Shown here piece by piece: positions 1-5,279 of a stretch of 8,374 nucleotides of DNA. Both the position numbers and the translations under genes were made by a program. The notes beneath the pieces were generated by a model. It was not told where the DNA came from. It did no database searches and was given only the letters and a program-made list of their open reading frames with translations. Source of the stretch: Candidatus Omnitrophota bacterium (GTDB taxonomy: Bacteria > Omnitrophota > Gorgyraeia > Tantalellales > Tantalellaceae); assembly GCA_013204685.1 (NCBI GenBank), contig JABMSC010000113.1, positions 1 to 8,374 on the forward strand. The letters are read 5' to 3'. Within the stretch, counting starts at the first letter, position 1. Each line of letters opens with the position of its first letter.

Positions 1-609
1 ACCTGTGAACTCATTGCGAATACGTTTGTACTGACCGAACATAAAACCGATCTCACGGCCGCCAACACCAATGTCACCTGCGGGTACATCGGTATCCGGA
101 CCAATGTGACGCTGAAGTTCTGTCATAAAAGACTGGCAAAACCTCATAACTTCGTTATCTGATTTACCTTTAGGATCAAAGTCTGATCCACCCTTACCAC
201 CGCCCATAGGGAGCGTAGTAAGAGAATTCTTGAAGACCTGTTCAAAACCAAGAAACTTCAAGATACTCGCGTTTACTGTAGGATGAAAACGTAATCCACC
301 TTTATACGGTCCAAGAGCACTGTTGAACTCAAATCTGAACCCGCGGTTCACATGGACGTTACCCTTATCATCCTGCCACGGTACGCGAAACATGATCTGT
401 CTTTCAGGTTCAACTATACGCTCAAGAATGCGAGCGTCTTCATACTTCTTGTGTCTTTCCACAACAGGCCTTAACGAATCAAGAACCTCCGTAACTGCCT
501 GTAGAAATTCCGGCTCGCCCGGATTTCTCTTGTTTACCTGTTCCAATACACTGTCTACATAATTTGACTTACCTGTCATTTTCTTCACCTCCACTGCTAC
601 GTTTTCCAT
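1..609 (-). CDS. gdhA: Glutamate dehydrogenase, N-terminal part (cut by window edge)
   Basis: The enzyme catalyses reductive amination of 2-oxoglutarate with ammonium to L-glutamate in the cytoplasm. The 203 visible codons match the hexameric, E. coli GdhA-like family almost end to end: VEPERQIMFRVPWQDD, GPYKGGLRFHP, SILKFLGFEQVFKNSLT, PMGGGKGGSDFDPKGK (substrate-binding lysines), and DTDVPAGDIGVGGREIGFM. This subfamily is usually NADP-specific. The C-terminal NAD(P)-binding domain lies outside the window, so the cofactor cannot be read. The open frame reaches base 1 without a stop. The start at 609 has AGGAGGT six bases upstream; an in-frame ATG at 579 has an even better GGAGGTGA five bases upstream, so two starts are possible. 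The family N-terminus (residues from about SNYVDSVLEQV) aligns with either start. It follows nfnB by 246 nt and has its own promoter and attenuator. Identification is very secure. Confidence 0.97.
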   Translation of the reverse strand, partial: MENVAVEVKKMTGKSNYVDSVLEQVNKRNPGEPEFLQAVTEVLDSLRPVVERHKKYEDARILERIVEPERQIMFRVPWQDDKGNVHVNRGFRFEFNSALGPYKGGLRFHPTVNASILKFLGFEQVFKNSLTTLPMGGGKGGSDFDPKGKSDNEVMRFCQSFMTELQRHIGPDTDVPAGDIGVGGREIGFMFGQYKRIRNEFTG

Positions 610-622
610 TATCAGACCTCCT
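585..622 (-). promoter_or_regulatory. Two Shine-Dalgarno/start pairs of gdhA
   Basis: AGGAGGT at 622-616 precedes ATG 609 by six bases. GGAGGTGA at 592-585, inside codons 6-9 of the long form, precedes the in-frame ATG at 579 by five bases. Both are strong matches to the 16S rRNA 3' end with good spacing. The sequence alone does not decide the start; the shorter product begins MTGKSNYVDSV, the longer MENVAVEVKKM. Confidence 0.7.
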
Positions 623-679
623 CGCTTTATGAAAACATCTTAAGCAGAGGGTGCCTTTTTTTTAATTAGAAAACGGTAT

Positions 680-718
680 AAAAAAAGACGTTCCTCCACA
701 CATTAGAAGAACGTCTTT
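680..718 (-). terminator. Intrinsic terminator in the gdhA leader (attenuator)
   Basis: On the minus strand AAAGACGTTC (718-709) pairs perfectly with GAACGTCTTT (693-684) around a 15-nt loop, and seven U follow (686-680). It lies downstream of a sigma70-like promoter and about 75 nt before the gdhA start, so it sits in the gdhA 5' leader and would cut off gdhA transcription. It would also stop any transcript arriving from nfnB. Its 5' arm overlaps an alternative hairpin at 722-709, giving two mutually exclusive folds. Confidence 0.85.
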
Positions 719-722
719 GTTC
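709..722 (-). promoter_or_regulatory. ANTAR-type hexaloop hairpin (putative antiterminator) before gdhA
   Basis: The minus strand reads GAAC-AAAGAC-GTTC: a 4-bp stem closing a six-base loop with A at position 1 and G at position 4, the signature of ANTAR-bound hairpins. The loop and 3' arm are also the 5' arm of the terminator at 718-684, so forming this hairpin prevents termination. The same element with a 6-bp stem lies before nfnA. The free hairpin is weak, which fits a need for protein stabilisation. The match to the known loop rule is direct; binding by the protein at 5253-4552 is inferred. Confidence 0.6.
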
Positions 723-727
723 ACTGC

Positions 728-744
728 GATACATACTTCGTATC
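728..744 (-). promoter_or_regulatory. Small leader hairpin upstream of the hexaloop hairpin
   Basis: On the minus strand GATAC (744-740) pairs with GTATC (732-728) around the seven-base loop GAAGTAT. It lies five bases before the hexaloop hairpin, where an ANTAR P1 hairpin would be expected, but its loop does not follow the six-base A1/G4 rule. It may be a degenerate P1 or unrelated. Confidence 0.35.
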
Positions 745-753
745 TTTGTTGTT

Positions 754-781
754 ATTATCCACATATTATGCATATTGTCAA
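754..781 (-). promoter_or_regulatory. Sigma70-type promoter of gdhA
   Basis: On the minus strand a perfect TTGACA (781-776) is followed after 16 bases by GATAAT (759-754). Transcription would start near 747, about 138 nt before the gdhA ATG at 609, leaving a leader that holds the hairpins. The block TGGATAATAAC around the -10 is shared with the nfnA promoter. Confidence 0.7.
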
Positions 782-855
782 TAGAATTCGTGTAAATACC
801 AGGATTTTTTTGCTAACTTTCACCACAACTCATATGTACGTAAGGGCTTATCCTC

Positions 856-2232
856 TTATCTCGCCTGTAGATATTTCTCTATAGCTATGGATGCCTGTTT
901 TCCTGCCCCCATTGCGGCTATTACGGTGGCGGATCCTGTAACAATGTCCCCGCCGGCGAATATATCTTCTATATTTGTATATCCGTCATCATCAGCCTCT
1001 ATATTGCCCCATTTCCCGAGTTTCAGTCCATCGATCGTATCAAGAAGTAATGGATTGGGGCCGTTGCCGATGGCACATATTACTGTATCCATTTCCATTT
1101 CAAACTCAGACCCTTCAATGGGAACAGGCCTCTTCCTGCCGCTTGAATCAGGTTCGCCAAGCTCATTCTTGAGGCAGATCATTTTTTTGATGTCACCCTT
1201 ATCGTCTCCTATGATCTCTATAGGAGTTGTCAGAAGATGGAACTCTATACCTTCTTGTTCGGCGTGATGGATTTCATCTATCCTTGCAGGCATTTCTACC
1301 TCGGTGCGCCTGTAAACTATCATAACTTTCTCCGCACCAAGCCTGAGGGCGCTTCTGGCTGAATCCATTGCTACATTGCCAGCTCCGATAACAGCAACTT
1401 TCCTGCCAACGTTTATCGGTGTGTCATACTCGGGGAATTTGTAAGCCTTCATGAGGTTCACGCGCGTAAGAAACTCATTGGCGGAATACACACCGTTAAG
1501 ATTCTCACCCGGTATACCCATAAAAGAAGGAAGTCCCGCACCCGTACATATAAAGAACGCCTTGTATCCATCTTTTCTCAAACCGTCGATGGTCTTGATC
1601 TTGCCTATTATATAGTTGAGTTTGAGTTCTACTCCTAATCTCTCTATTCCATCTACCTCGGACATGACTATTTCTTTAGGAAGACGAAATTCAGGTATTC
1701 CATATGTAAGCACGCCTCCGGGCTTATGAAGCCCTTCAAACACTGTAACCGCGTATCCTTTTTTTGCCAGCTCACCCGCGCATGTAAGACCGGCGGGCCC
1801 CGCCCCTACAACAGCTACTTTTTCGTCCTTTTCAGGACTGGAGATGTCTGCTTCATGTCCCGAGATATTATTCTCCATCGCCCAATCCGCGGCAAATCTC
1901 TCAAGTGCCCCTATATTAATAGGATTTCCAGCCTTCTCGAGGACACAAACCTTCTCGCACTGATCTTCCTGGGGGCAAACCCTGCCGCACATGGCAGGCA
2001 GATTATTTGTATCTTTCAGGATCGTAATAGATTCCTTGAAACGCTTTTCCTTTATGGCATTTATAAACCCGGGAATATCGATCGATACGGGACATCCGGT
2101 AATACACGGTGCGGTCGGGCATTGCAGACATCTCGAAGCTTCCCGGACGGCTTCCTCTTCGTTGTATCCATAAGGAACCTCGTTAAAATTCTTGATCCTT
2201 TCTTTCGGATCCTGTTCTCTCATCTTTTCCAT
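856..2232 (-). CDS. nfnB: NfnB / glutamate synthase small-subunit-like flavoprotein
   Basis: This 458-residue iron-sulfur flavoprotein belongs to the GltD-like family: the large subunit of NADH-dependent reduced ferredoxin:NADP+ oxidoreductase (NfnB, also SudA), often annotated gltA or NADPH-dependent glutamate synthase. The N-terminal ferredoxin-like domain carries two cysteine groups (C35, C38, C43, C47 and C82, C86, C92, C96) for [4Fe-4S] clusters. An FAD-binding GAGPAG motif is at about 143-148, an NADP(H)-binding GAGNVAMD at 283-290, and the closing FAD motif IFAGGDIVTGSATVIAAMGAG at about 424-444. CAGGAG stands seven bases before ATG 2232. It lies 27 nt after nfnA, so the two are one operon. 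The partner encodes the matching FAD/[2Fe-2S] subunit, which favours Nfn or Sud over a true glutamate synthase; no large GOGAT subunit is seen here. Known Nfn complexes couple NADH and reduced ferredoxin to two NADPH; the reaction here is inferred. Confidence 0.9.
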   Translation of the reverse strand: MEKMREQDPKERIKNFNEVPYGYNEEEAVREASRCLQCPTAPCITGCPVSIDIPGFINAIKEKRFKESITILKDTNNLPAMCGRVCPQEDQCEKVCVLEKAGNPINIGALERFAADWAMENNISGHEADISSPEKDEKVAVVGAGPAGLTCAGELAKKGYAVTVFEGLHKPGGVLTYGIPEFRLPKEIVMSEVDGIERLGVELKLNYIIGKIKTIDGLRKDGYKAFFICTGAGLPSFMGIPGENLNGVYSANEFLTRVNLMKAYKFPEYDTPINVGRKVAVIGAGNVAMDSARSALRLGAEKVMIVYRRTEVEMPARIDEIHHAEQEGIEFHLLTTPIEIIGDDKGDIKKMICLKNELGEPDSSGRKRPVPIEGSEFEMEMDTVICAIGNGPNPLLLDTIDGLKLGKWGNIEADDDGYTNIEDIFAGGDIVTGSATVIAAMGAGKQASIAIEKYLQAR

Positions 2233-2259
2233 ATTAATGCTCCTGAAACGCTGCTTTTC

Positions 2260-3108
2260 CTACTTCTTTTTATCCAAACCTATCTTGCACTCCCCCTCAT
2301 AATGGTCATCCGCCATCTTCTCCTTATCTTTATATCTATCCCCTCGGTGCATAAGATCATCAAAGTCAACAAGGTGGCCGTCGAACTCCGGGCCGTCAAC
2401 ACACGCAAAATGAGGCTTTTCGTCATATCGTACGCGGCACCCCCCGCACATACCGGTGCCGTCTATCATTATGGAATTCAGTGAAACAAGCGTCTTAACA
2501 GAATATTTTTTCGTCATCCCGGAAACCATCTTCATCATTATAACGGGCCCTATCGCAAAGACCAGATCATATGATCCGTCCTCCAGGAGCTCCTTCAGAA
2601 CATCCGTTACAAACCCTTTTTTACCATAAGATCCATCGTCCGTTGTGATGTGGACCTTGTCGCAGAACTTTTTTATATCTTCCTCACAAATGAGGAGATC
2701 CTTGCTTCTGGACCCTATTATGACCGTAACATCATTGCCTGAAGCCTGCATAGCTTTGGCTATCGGATAGGCTTCGGCAGTCCCCACTCCTCCGCCTATA
2801 CATATTACCTTTCCAATATTTTTGGTCTTTGCCGCATGGCCAAGCGGCCCTGCGATATCAAGAATGGCCTCGCCTTCGGCCATGGCACACAATTTTTTAG
2901 TGCTGACGCCTACCGCCTGGCATACTACCGTTACCGTGCCCTTTTCGGTATCCCAGTCATATAGTGTAAGCGGGAAACGTTCTCCTGTTTCATCAATGCG
3001 TAAGATCACGAATTGTCCCGCTTCGGCAGCCAGTGCGATATCTTTTGCTTCGGCTTCAACCAGGCAGATCTCCGGATTAAGCTGCTCTTTTCTGACTATC
3101 TTGTGCAT
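2260..3108 (-). CDS. nfnA: NfnA: FAD/NAD-binding [2Fe-2S] subunit of Nfn (sulfide dehydrogenase-type)
   Basis: This 282-residue protein of the dihydroorotate dehydrogenase electron-transfer (PyrK-like) family is the small subunit partnering NfnB. A flavin-binding barrel occupies roughly residues 1-95 (RFPLTLYDWD at 44-53). An NAD-binding domain follows with GGGVGTAEAYPIAKA at 105-119. The C-terminal cluster region contains D216, C221, C224 and C236. That Asp-x4-Cys-x2-Cys-x11-Cys spacing is the one I recall for the three-Cys-plus-Asp [2Fe-2S] site of characterised NfnA, and is a good argument for Nfn rather than PyrK. The tail ends in a lysine-rich stretch. AAAGGGG stands six bases before ATG 3108. 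It is the first gene of the nfnAB operon and follows a 119-nt leader with a promoter and attenuator. Expected location is the cytoplasm; role is NADPH supply, here plausibly for GdhA. Confidence 0.9.
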   Translation of the reverse strand: MHKIVRKEQLNPEICLVEAEAKDIALAAEAGQFVILRIDETGERFPLTLYDWDTEKGTVTVVCQAVGVSTKKLCAMAEGEAILDIAGPLGHAAKTKNIGKVICIGGGVGTAEAYPIAKAMQASGNDVTVIIGSRSKDLLICEEDIKKFCDKVHITTDDGSYGKKGFVTDVLKELLEDGSYDLVFAIGPVIMMKMVSGMTKKYSVKTLVSLNSIMIDGTGMCGGCRVRYDEKPHFACVDGPEFDGHLVDFDDLMHRGDRYKDKEKMADDHYEGECKIGLDKKK

Positions 3109-3179
3109 CTTTAGCCCCTTTTTGCAAAGTATGATAATTATTTTATCGATCTTCGATCAAATCCACCCCATATAGACAG

Positions 3180-3215
3180 AAAAAGCGTTCTCCTTATTAA
3201 TAAAAGGAAGAACGC
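3180..3215 (-). terminator. Intrinsic terminator in the nfnAB leader (attenuator)
   Basis: On the minus strand GCGTTCT (3215-3209) pairs with AGAACGC (3191-3185). After one bulged base the stem goes on for four more pairs (CCTT with AAGG) around an 8-nt AU-rich loop. Five U follow at 3184-3180. It lies between the promoter at 3262-3234 and the nfnA start, so it can abort operon transcription. Its 5' arm overlaps the hexaloop hairpin at 3225-3208. Confidence 0.85.
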
Positions 3216-3225
3216 CCTTGTTCTT
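3208..3225 (-). promoter_or_regulatory. ANTAR-type hexaloop hairpin (putative antiterminator) before nfnA
   Basis: The minus strand reads AAGAAC-AAGGGC-GTTCTT: a perfect 6-bp stem with a six-base loop having A at 1 and G at 4. The 3' arm and the end of the loop are part of the terminator 5' arm, so the two folds exclude each other. The core GAACAARGRCGTTCTTC is shared with the gdhA leader (R = A or G), and the differing bases fall at loop positions 3 and 5, leaving A1 and G4 intact. The hairpin lies almost at the predicted RNA 5' end, so there is no room for an upstream P1 hairpin if the promoter call is right. Confidence 0.65.
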
Positions 3226-3233
3226 GCGCAGTT

Positions 3234-3262
3234 ATTATCCATAATTTCTTATACTAAGTCAA
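3234..3262 (-). promoter_or_regulatory. Sigma70-type promoter of nfnAB
   Basis: On the minus strand TTGACT (3262-3257) and GATAAT (3239-3234) are separated by 17 bases. Transcription should begin near 3227, immediately before the hexaloop hairpin. TGGATAATAAC is identical to the gdhA promoter. Confidence 0.7.
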
Positions 3263-3302
3263 GGACAAATGGTTGGATGTGGTGGAGAGTAAGAATGTAA
3301 GG

Positions 3303-3329
3303 GATGTCCTCAAATCTGTACTGGACATC
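3303..3329. repeat. Inverted repeat upstream of the nfnAB promoter
   Basis: GATGTCC at 3303-3309 is complementary to GGACATC at 3323-3329, with a 13-nt spacer. There is no T run on either side, so it does not look like a terminator. It lies about 40 nt upstream of the nfnAB -35 box; it could be an operator or simply part of the adjoining repetitive tract. Confidence 0.4.
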
Positions 3330-3360
3330 TGGTTATCAGGTTATCTGGGCTTTTGTTTTA

Positions 3361-3420
3361 CCCGATACCCCTATCCCTGATATCCTATCCTCCTGATGTC
3401 CCGATTCCCTGATATCCTAC
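3361..3420. repeat. Degenerate GGATATCAGG-type short repeats
   Basis: Read on the minus strand, variants of GGATATCAGG, GGACATCAGG and GGTATCGGG follow one another. A 13-base unit, CCCTGATATCCTA on the plus strand, occurs exactly at 3375-3387 and 3407-3419, 32 bases apart. The tract fills the gap between the broken receiver gene and the nfnAB promoter. No reading frame or RNA gene is evident in it. Confidence 0.6.
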
Positions 3421-3425
3421 GATCT

Positions 3426-3814
3426 TCAGTTTTTACTTTCTCTTTCTTTTTTCGTCAAAGAAGCATTGATCTTATTGAGAAGATTTTTCTCCAAGAAATC
3501 CATCTTAAATGGTTTGTGTATAAAACCATCCGCTCCCAGCTTTTTGGATTTAAGTATGTGCTCTTCGTCTTCATATCCGCTGAGCATAAGTACCAATGCG
3601 TTTGGATCCCTGTCTTTTATTTTCTTAAGCAGTGGGAAACATTCTTCATTGCCAAGCCGTATATCTAAAAGAAAAACGTCATACCCTGATTCAGATTTAT
3701 CCATACCTTCCTGCAGGGTATATGCAGCTTCGATCTCAAATCCTTTTTTCTCCAGGATTATACAACAATGTCTGCTATCATCTTCTCATCTTCGACTATA
3801 AGAATCTTTTTCAT
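3426..3814 (-). pseudogene. Stand-alone response-regulator receiver (CheY-like), frameshifted
   Basis: Starting at ATG 3814, with GGGAG five bases upstream, the frame reads MKKILIVEDEKMIADIVV and hits TAA at 3760-3758. The neighbouring frame then continues the receiver fold without a gap: IILEKKGFEIEAAYTLQEGM, then VFLLDIRLG holding the phospho-acceptor Asp, MLSGYEDEE with the switch Ser, and GFIHKPFKM with the conserved Lys-Pro, ending at 3426. One missing base near 3762-3766 explains the break. Every receiver hallmark is kept (the two acidic residues in VEDE, Asp, Ser, Lys), and there is no output domain. Total length would be about 130 residues, normal for a single-domain receiver. It lies 56 nt after the lipoprotein gene and may share its transcript. 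Such preservation suggests either a recent mutation or a sequencing or assembly error; ribosomal frameshifting is less likely. No cognate kinase is visible. Confidence 0.8.
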
Positions 3815-3870
3815 ATTAACTCCCGAAGTATAAGCAATTAAACTGCCGCATCATCTGTAATATCCCCGAA

Positions 3871-4287
3871 CTATTTACTAAGATATTTTATCAGAACTCT
3901 CTTGGTCTTGGTGCCTGCAATACCATCAACTTTTAACTTATTGTCGGCCTGAAATTCTCTTATGGCCTTCTTGGATTTTGGACCTACCTTACCATCTATC
4001 GGACCCTGATAATATCCGGCATTCCTGAGGGCTTTCTGAATTTCTCTTTTTGACATAACGACCTTGACGGATTTCTCAGGTATGGGTGCAGATCGTATCG
4101 CCGGCGCGACATAAATAACGGTCTCTTCCTCTTCCACTGTCATATCTTCCATAACAACCTGTTTACCTTCCAATTCATTAACGCGCTGTTCAAGGGTATT
4201 AAATCTTTTGTTCAGTGTCTTTGTTGTTGTAAAACAACCAGTAAGTGGCAAGGTCATACATATCACTAACAGTATCATCTTCCTCAT
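3871..4287 (-). CDS. Small lipoprotein with coiled coil and peptidoglycan-binding domain
   Basis: This 138-residue protein starts with a lipoprotein signal: MRK, a hydrophobic stretch, then the lipobox LTGC with the lipidated Cys at 18. Residues about 24-43 (LNKRFNTLEQRVNELEGKQ) have heptad character and probably form a short coiled coil. An acidic linker follows (EDMTVEEEET). Residues about 78-136 match the PG_binding_1 fold: SKREIQKALRNAGYYQGPIDG, then KVGPKSKKAIREFQADNKL and KVDGIAGTKTKRVL. The likely role is anchoring in the membrane while gripping peptidoglycan; no enzyme domain is present. AGGAGG stands seven bases before ATG 4287, and a good promoter lies at 4361-4333. It has no obvious link to nitrogen metabolism. 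Domain calls are confident, the cellular role is not. Confidence 0.85.
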   Translation of the reverse strand: MRKMILLVICMTLPLTGCFTTTKTLNKRFNTLEQRVNELEGKQVVMEDMTVEEEETVIYVAPAIRSAPIPEKSVKVVMSKREIQKALRNAGYYQGPIDGKVGPKSKKAIREFQADNKLKVDGIAGTKTKRVLIKYLSK

Positions 4288-4332
4288 ATTTAACCCTCCT
4301 TAATCGTTCAATTCGCTTAGACTTGTACTAGT

Positions 4333-4361
4333 ATATTACAAAATATTCATAGATTAGGCAA
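4333..4361 (-). promoter_or_regulatory. Sigma70-type promoter of the lipoprotein gene
   Basis: On the minus strand TTGCCT (4361-4356) and TAATAT (4338-4333) are 17 bases apart, about 45 nt before the lipoprotein start. It lies after the glnN operon terminator, so the lipoprotein (and possibly the receiver gene) is an independent unit. Confidence 0.6.
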
Positions 4362-4477
4362 TTGAAAACTGAAAACTTCTAAAACTATCCTTGCTTCGGC
4401 TTTCTCCATATTTTTCCCTGCTTTTGAATAACCTGCCCCTTTGCTACTCCATATGTATGCCAGAAATCTTCAAGCAG

Positions 4478-4509
4478 AAAAAGACGCCTTTCCATTTCTG
4501 AAAAGGCGT
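4478..4509 (-). terminator. Terminator ending the glnN-antar operon
   Basis: On the minus strand ACGCCTTTTC (4509-4500) pairs with GGAAAGGCGT (4493-4484), ten pairs with one G-U, around the loop AGAAAT. A U-rich CUUUUU follows (4483-4478). It begins about 42 nt after the stop of the GAF-ANTAR gene. The plus strand also has five T after the stem, so it could work in both directions. Confidence 0.85.
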
Positions 4510-4551
4510 TTTTGCCTGCATTTCGTCATCGAAGCATAATTATTAAAACTG

Positions 4552-5253
4552 CTACTGCTTTATCTCAAATGTCAGTATTATCGCTTCTGCTACATCTTTC
4601 ATTGAAACACGTTTATCCATGCTGGATTTACGTATCAATTTATAAGCATCGTCTTCTGACAGGGCCTGCCCTTTCATCAGTATGCCCTTTGCTTTTTCGA
4701 CCTTTTTTCTGCTCTCCAGTTCTTCCTGCACGATCCTGGTCTTAACCATAAGTTCCGTATTCTCGATGGCAACAGCCGCCTGGTTGGCCACCGCGCTTAA
4801 AAGGTCAATATCACTTTTGGTGAAATCATATTCCTCAACTGTGTAGACATTTATTACACCGATAACCCTGTCTTTTACCATCATCGGAACGCTGAGCATT
4901 GAAATAAGATTTTCCTCCCGGGCAAGCTTCTTCTCCTTATACCTGTCGTCCTCCAGAACATTGGAGATCACGATCGGCTTCTTCTCTTCAGCTACAAGGC
5001 CGACAATGCCTTCGCCAACCCCCAGAATTCTTTCTTTCAGGTATTCCTGGCTCATTGCCTGCGTCGCTCTTATTTTCATCACTTGTGAATCTTCATCCAG
5101 AAGCCATAATGCGCATATCTTCGCGTCCATAACATTGGCCGTCAGGTTGACTATAAGCTTGAGGATATCCTCAAGGTAAAGATCGCTTGTTATTGCCTTG
5201 CTTATCTTGCTTAGAGTCGAAAGGTAATCTTTTTCGGATGATTTTTTTTCCAT
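4552..5253 (-). CDS. GAF-ANTAR transcription antitermination regulator
   Basis: This 233-residue soluble regulator has a GAF sensor domain at about 24-165 (DILKLIVNLTANVMDAKICALWLL through ...VGEGIVGLVAEEKKP..., DRVIGVINVY, and NQAAVAIEN). A short helical linker leads to a C-terminal ANTAR domain at about 175-230, with KKVEKAKGILM, ALSEDDAYKLIRKSSM and VSMKDVAEAI. ANTAR domains bind pairs of small RNA hairpins with six-base loops and block a following terminator. Here the sensor is GAF rather than the NIT domain of NasR or a receiver, so it is likely a one-component sensor; its ligand is unknown. It starts 26 nt after the glnN stop, so it is probably co-transcribed with glnN. Its Shine-Dalgarno is poor (GAGT well upstream), suggesting low expression or coupling to glnN translation. 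Hexaloop hairpins overlapping terminators before nfnA and gdhA are the obvious candidate targets, by inference. Confidence 0.93.
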   Translation of the reverse strand: MEKKSSEKDYLSTLSKISKAITSDLYLEDILKLIVNLTANVMDAKICALWLLDEDSQVMKIRATQAMSQEYLKERILGVGEGIVGLVAEEKKPIVISNVLEDDRYKEKKLAREENLISMLSVPMMVKDRVIGVINVYTVEEYDFTKSDIDLLSAVANQAAVAIENTELMVKTRIVQEELESRKKVEKAKGILMKGQALSEDDAYKLIRKSSMDKRVSMKDVAEAIILTFEIKQ

Positions 5254-5279
5254 TATACTTTTACTCTATGTTTTGTTGG

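Noticed and set aside
684..718. The hairpin read simply as the terminator of nfnB.
   Set aside because: A strong promoter lies between nfnB and the hairpin, and an overlapping alternative hairpin exists, so its main role is better explained as an attenuator of gdhA. It may still stop nfnB read-through.
1726..2484. A 252-codon plus-strand open frame opposite nfnA and nfnB.
   Set aside because: It is antisense to two strongly conserved flavoprotein genes, has no ribosome binding site or known motif, and spans their junction. It is a shadow frame.
3361..3420. A CRISPR array.
   Set aside because: The units are short, uneven and imperfect with no constant-length spacers, and no cas gene is nearby.
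3426..3704. A 92-codon frame starting at ATG 3704 taken as a complete short gene.
   Set aside because: It lacks the first beta strand and the acidic pair of the receiver fold, which are encoded just upstream in another frame with a good ribosome binding site. It is the 3' part of the frameshifted receiver.
4370..4435. A 20-codon minus-strand frame (MEKAEARIVL...) before the lipoprotein promoter.
   Set aside because: It is very short, overlaps the lipoprotein promoter region and a repeated GTTTTCA motif, and shows no supporting feature beyond a weak AGGG. The surrounding 264-nt gap otherwise holds only the terminator and promoter listed.
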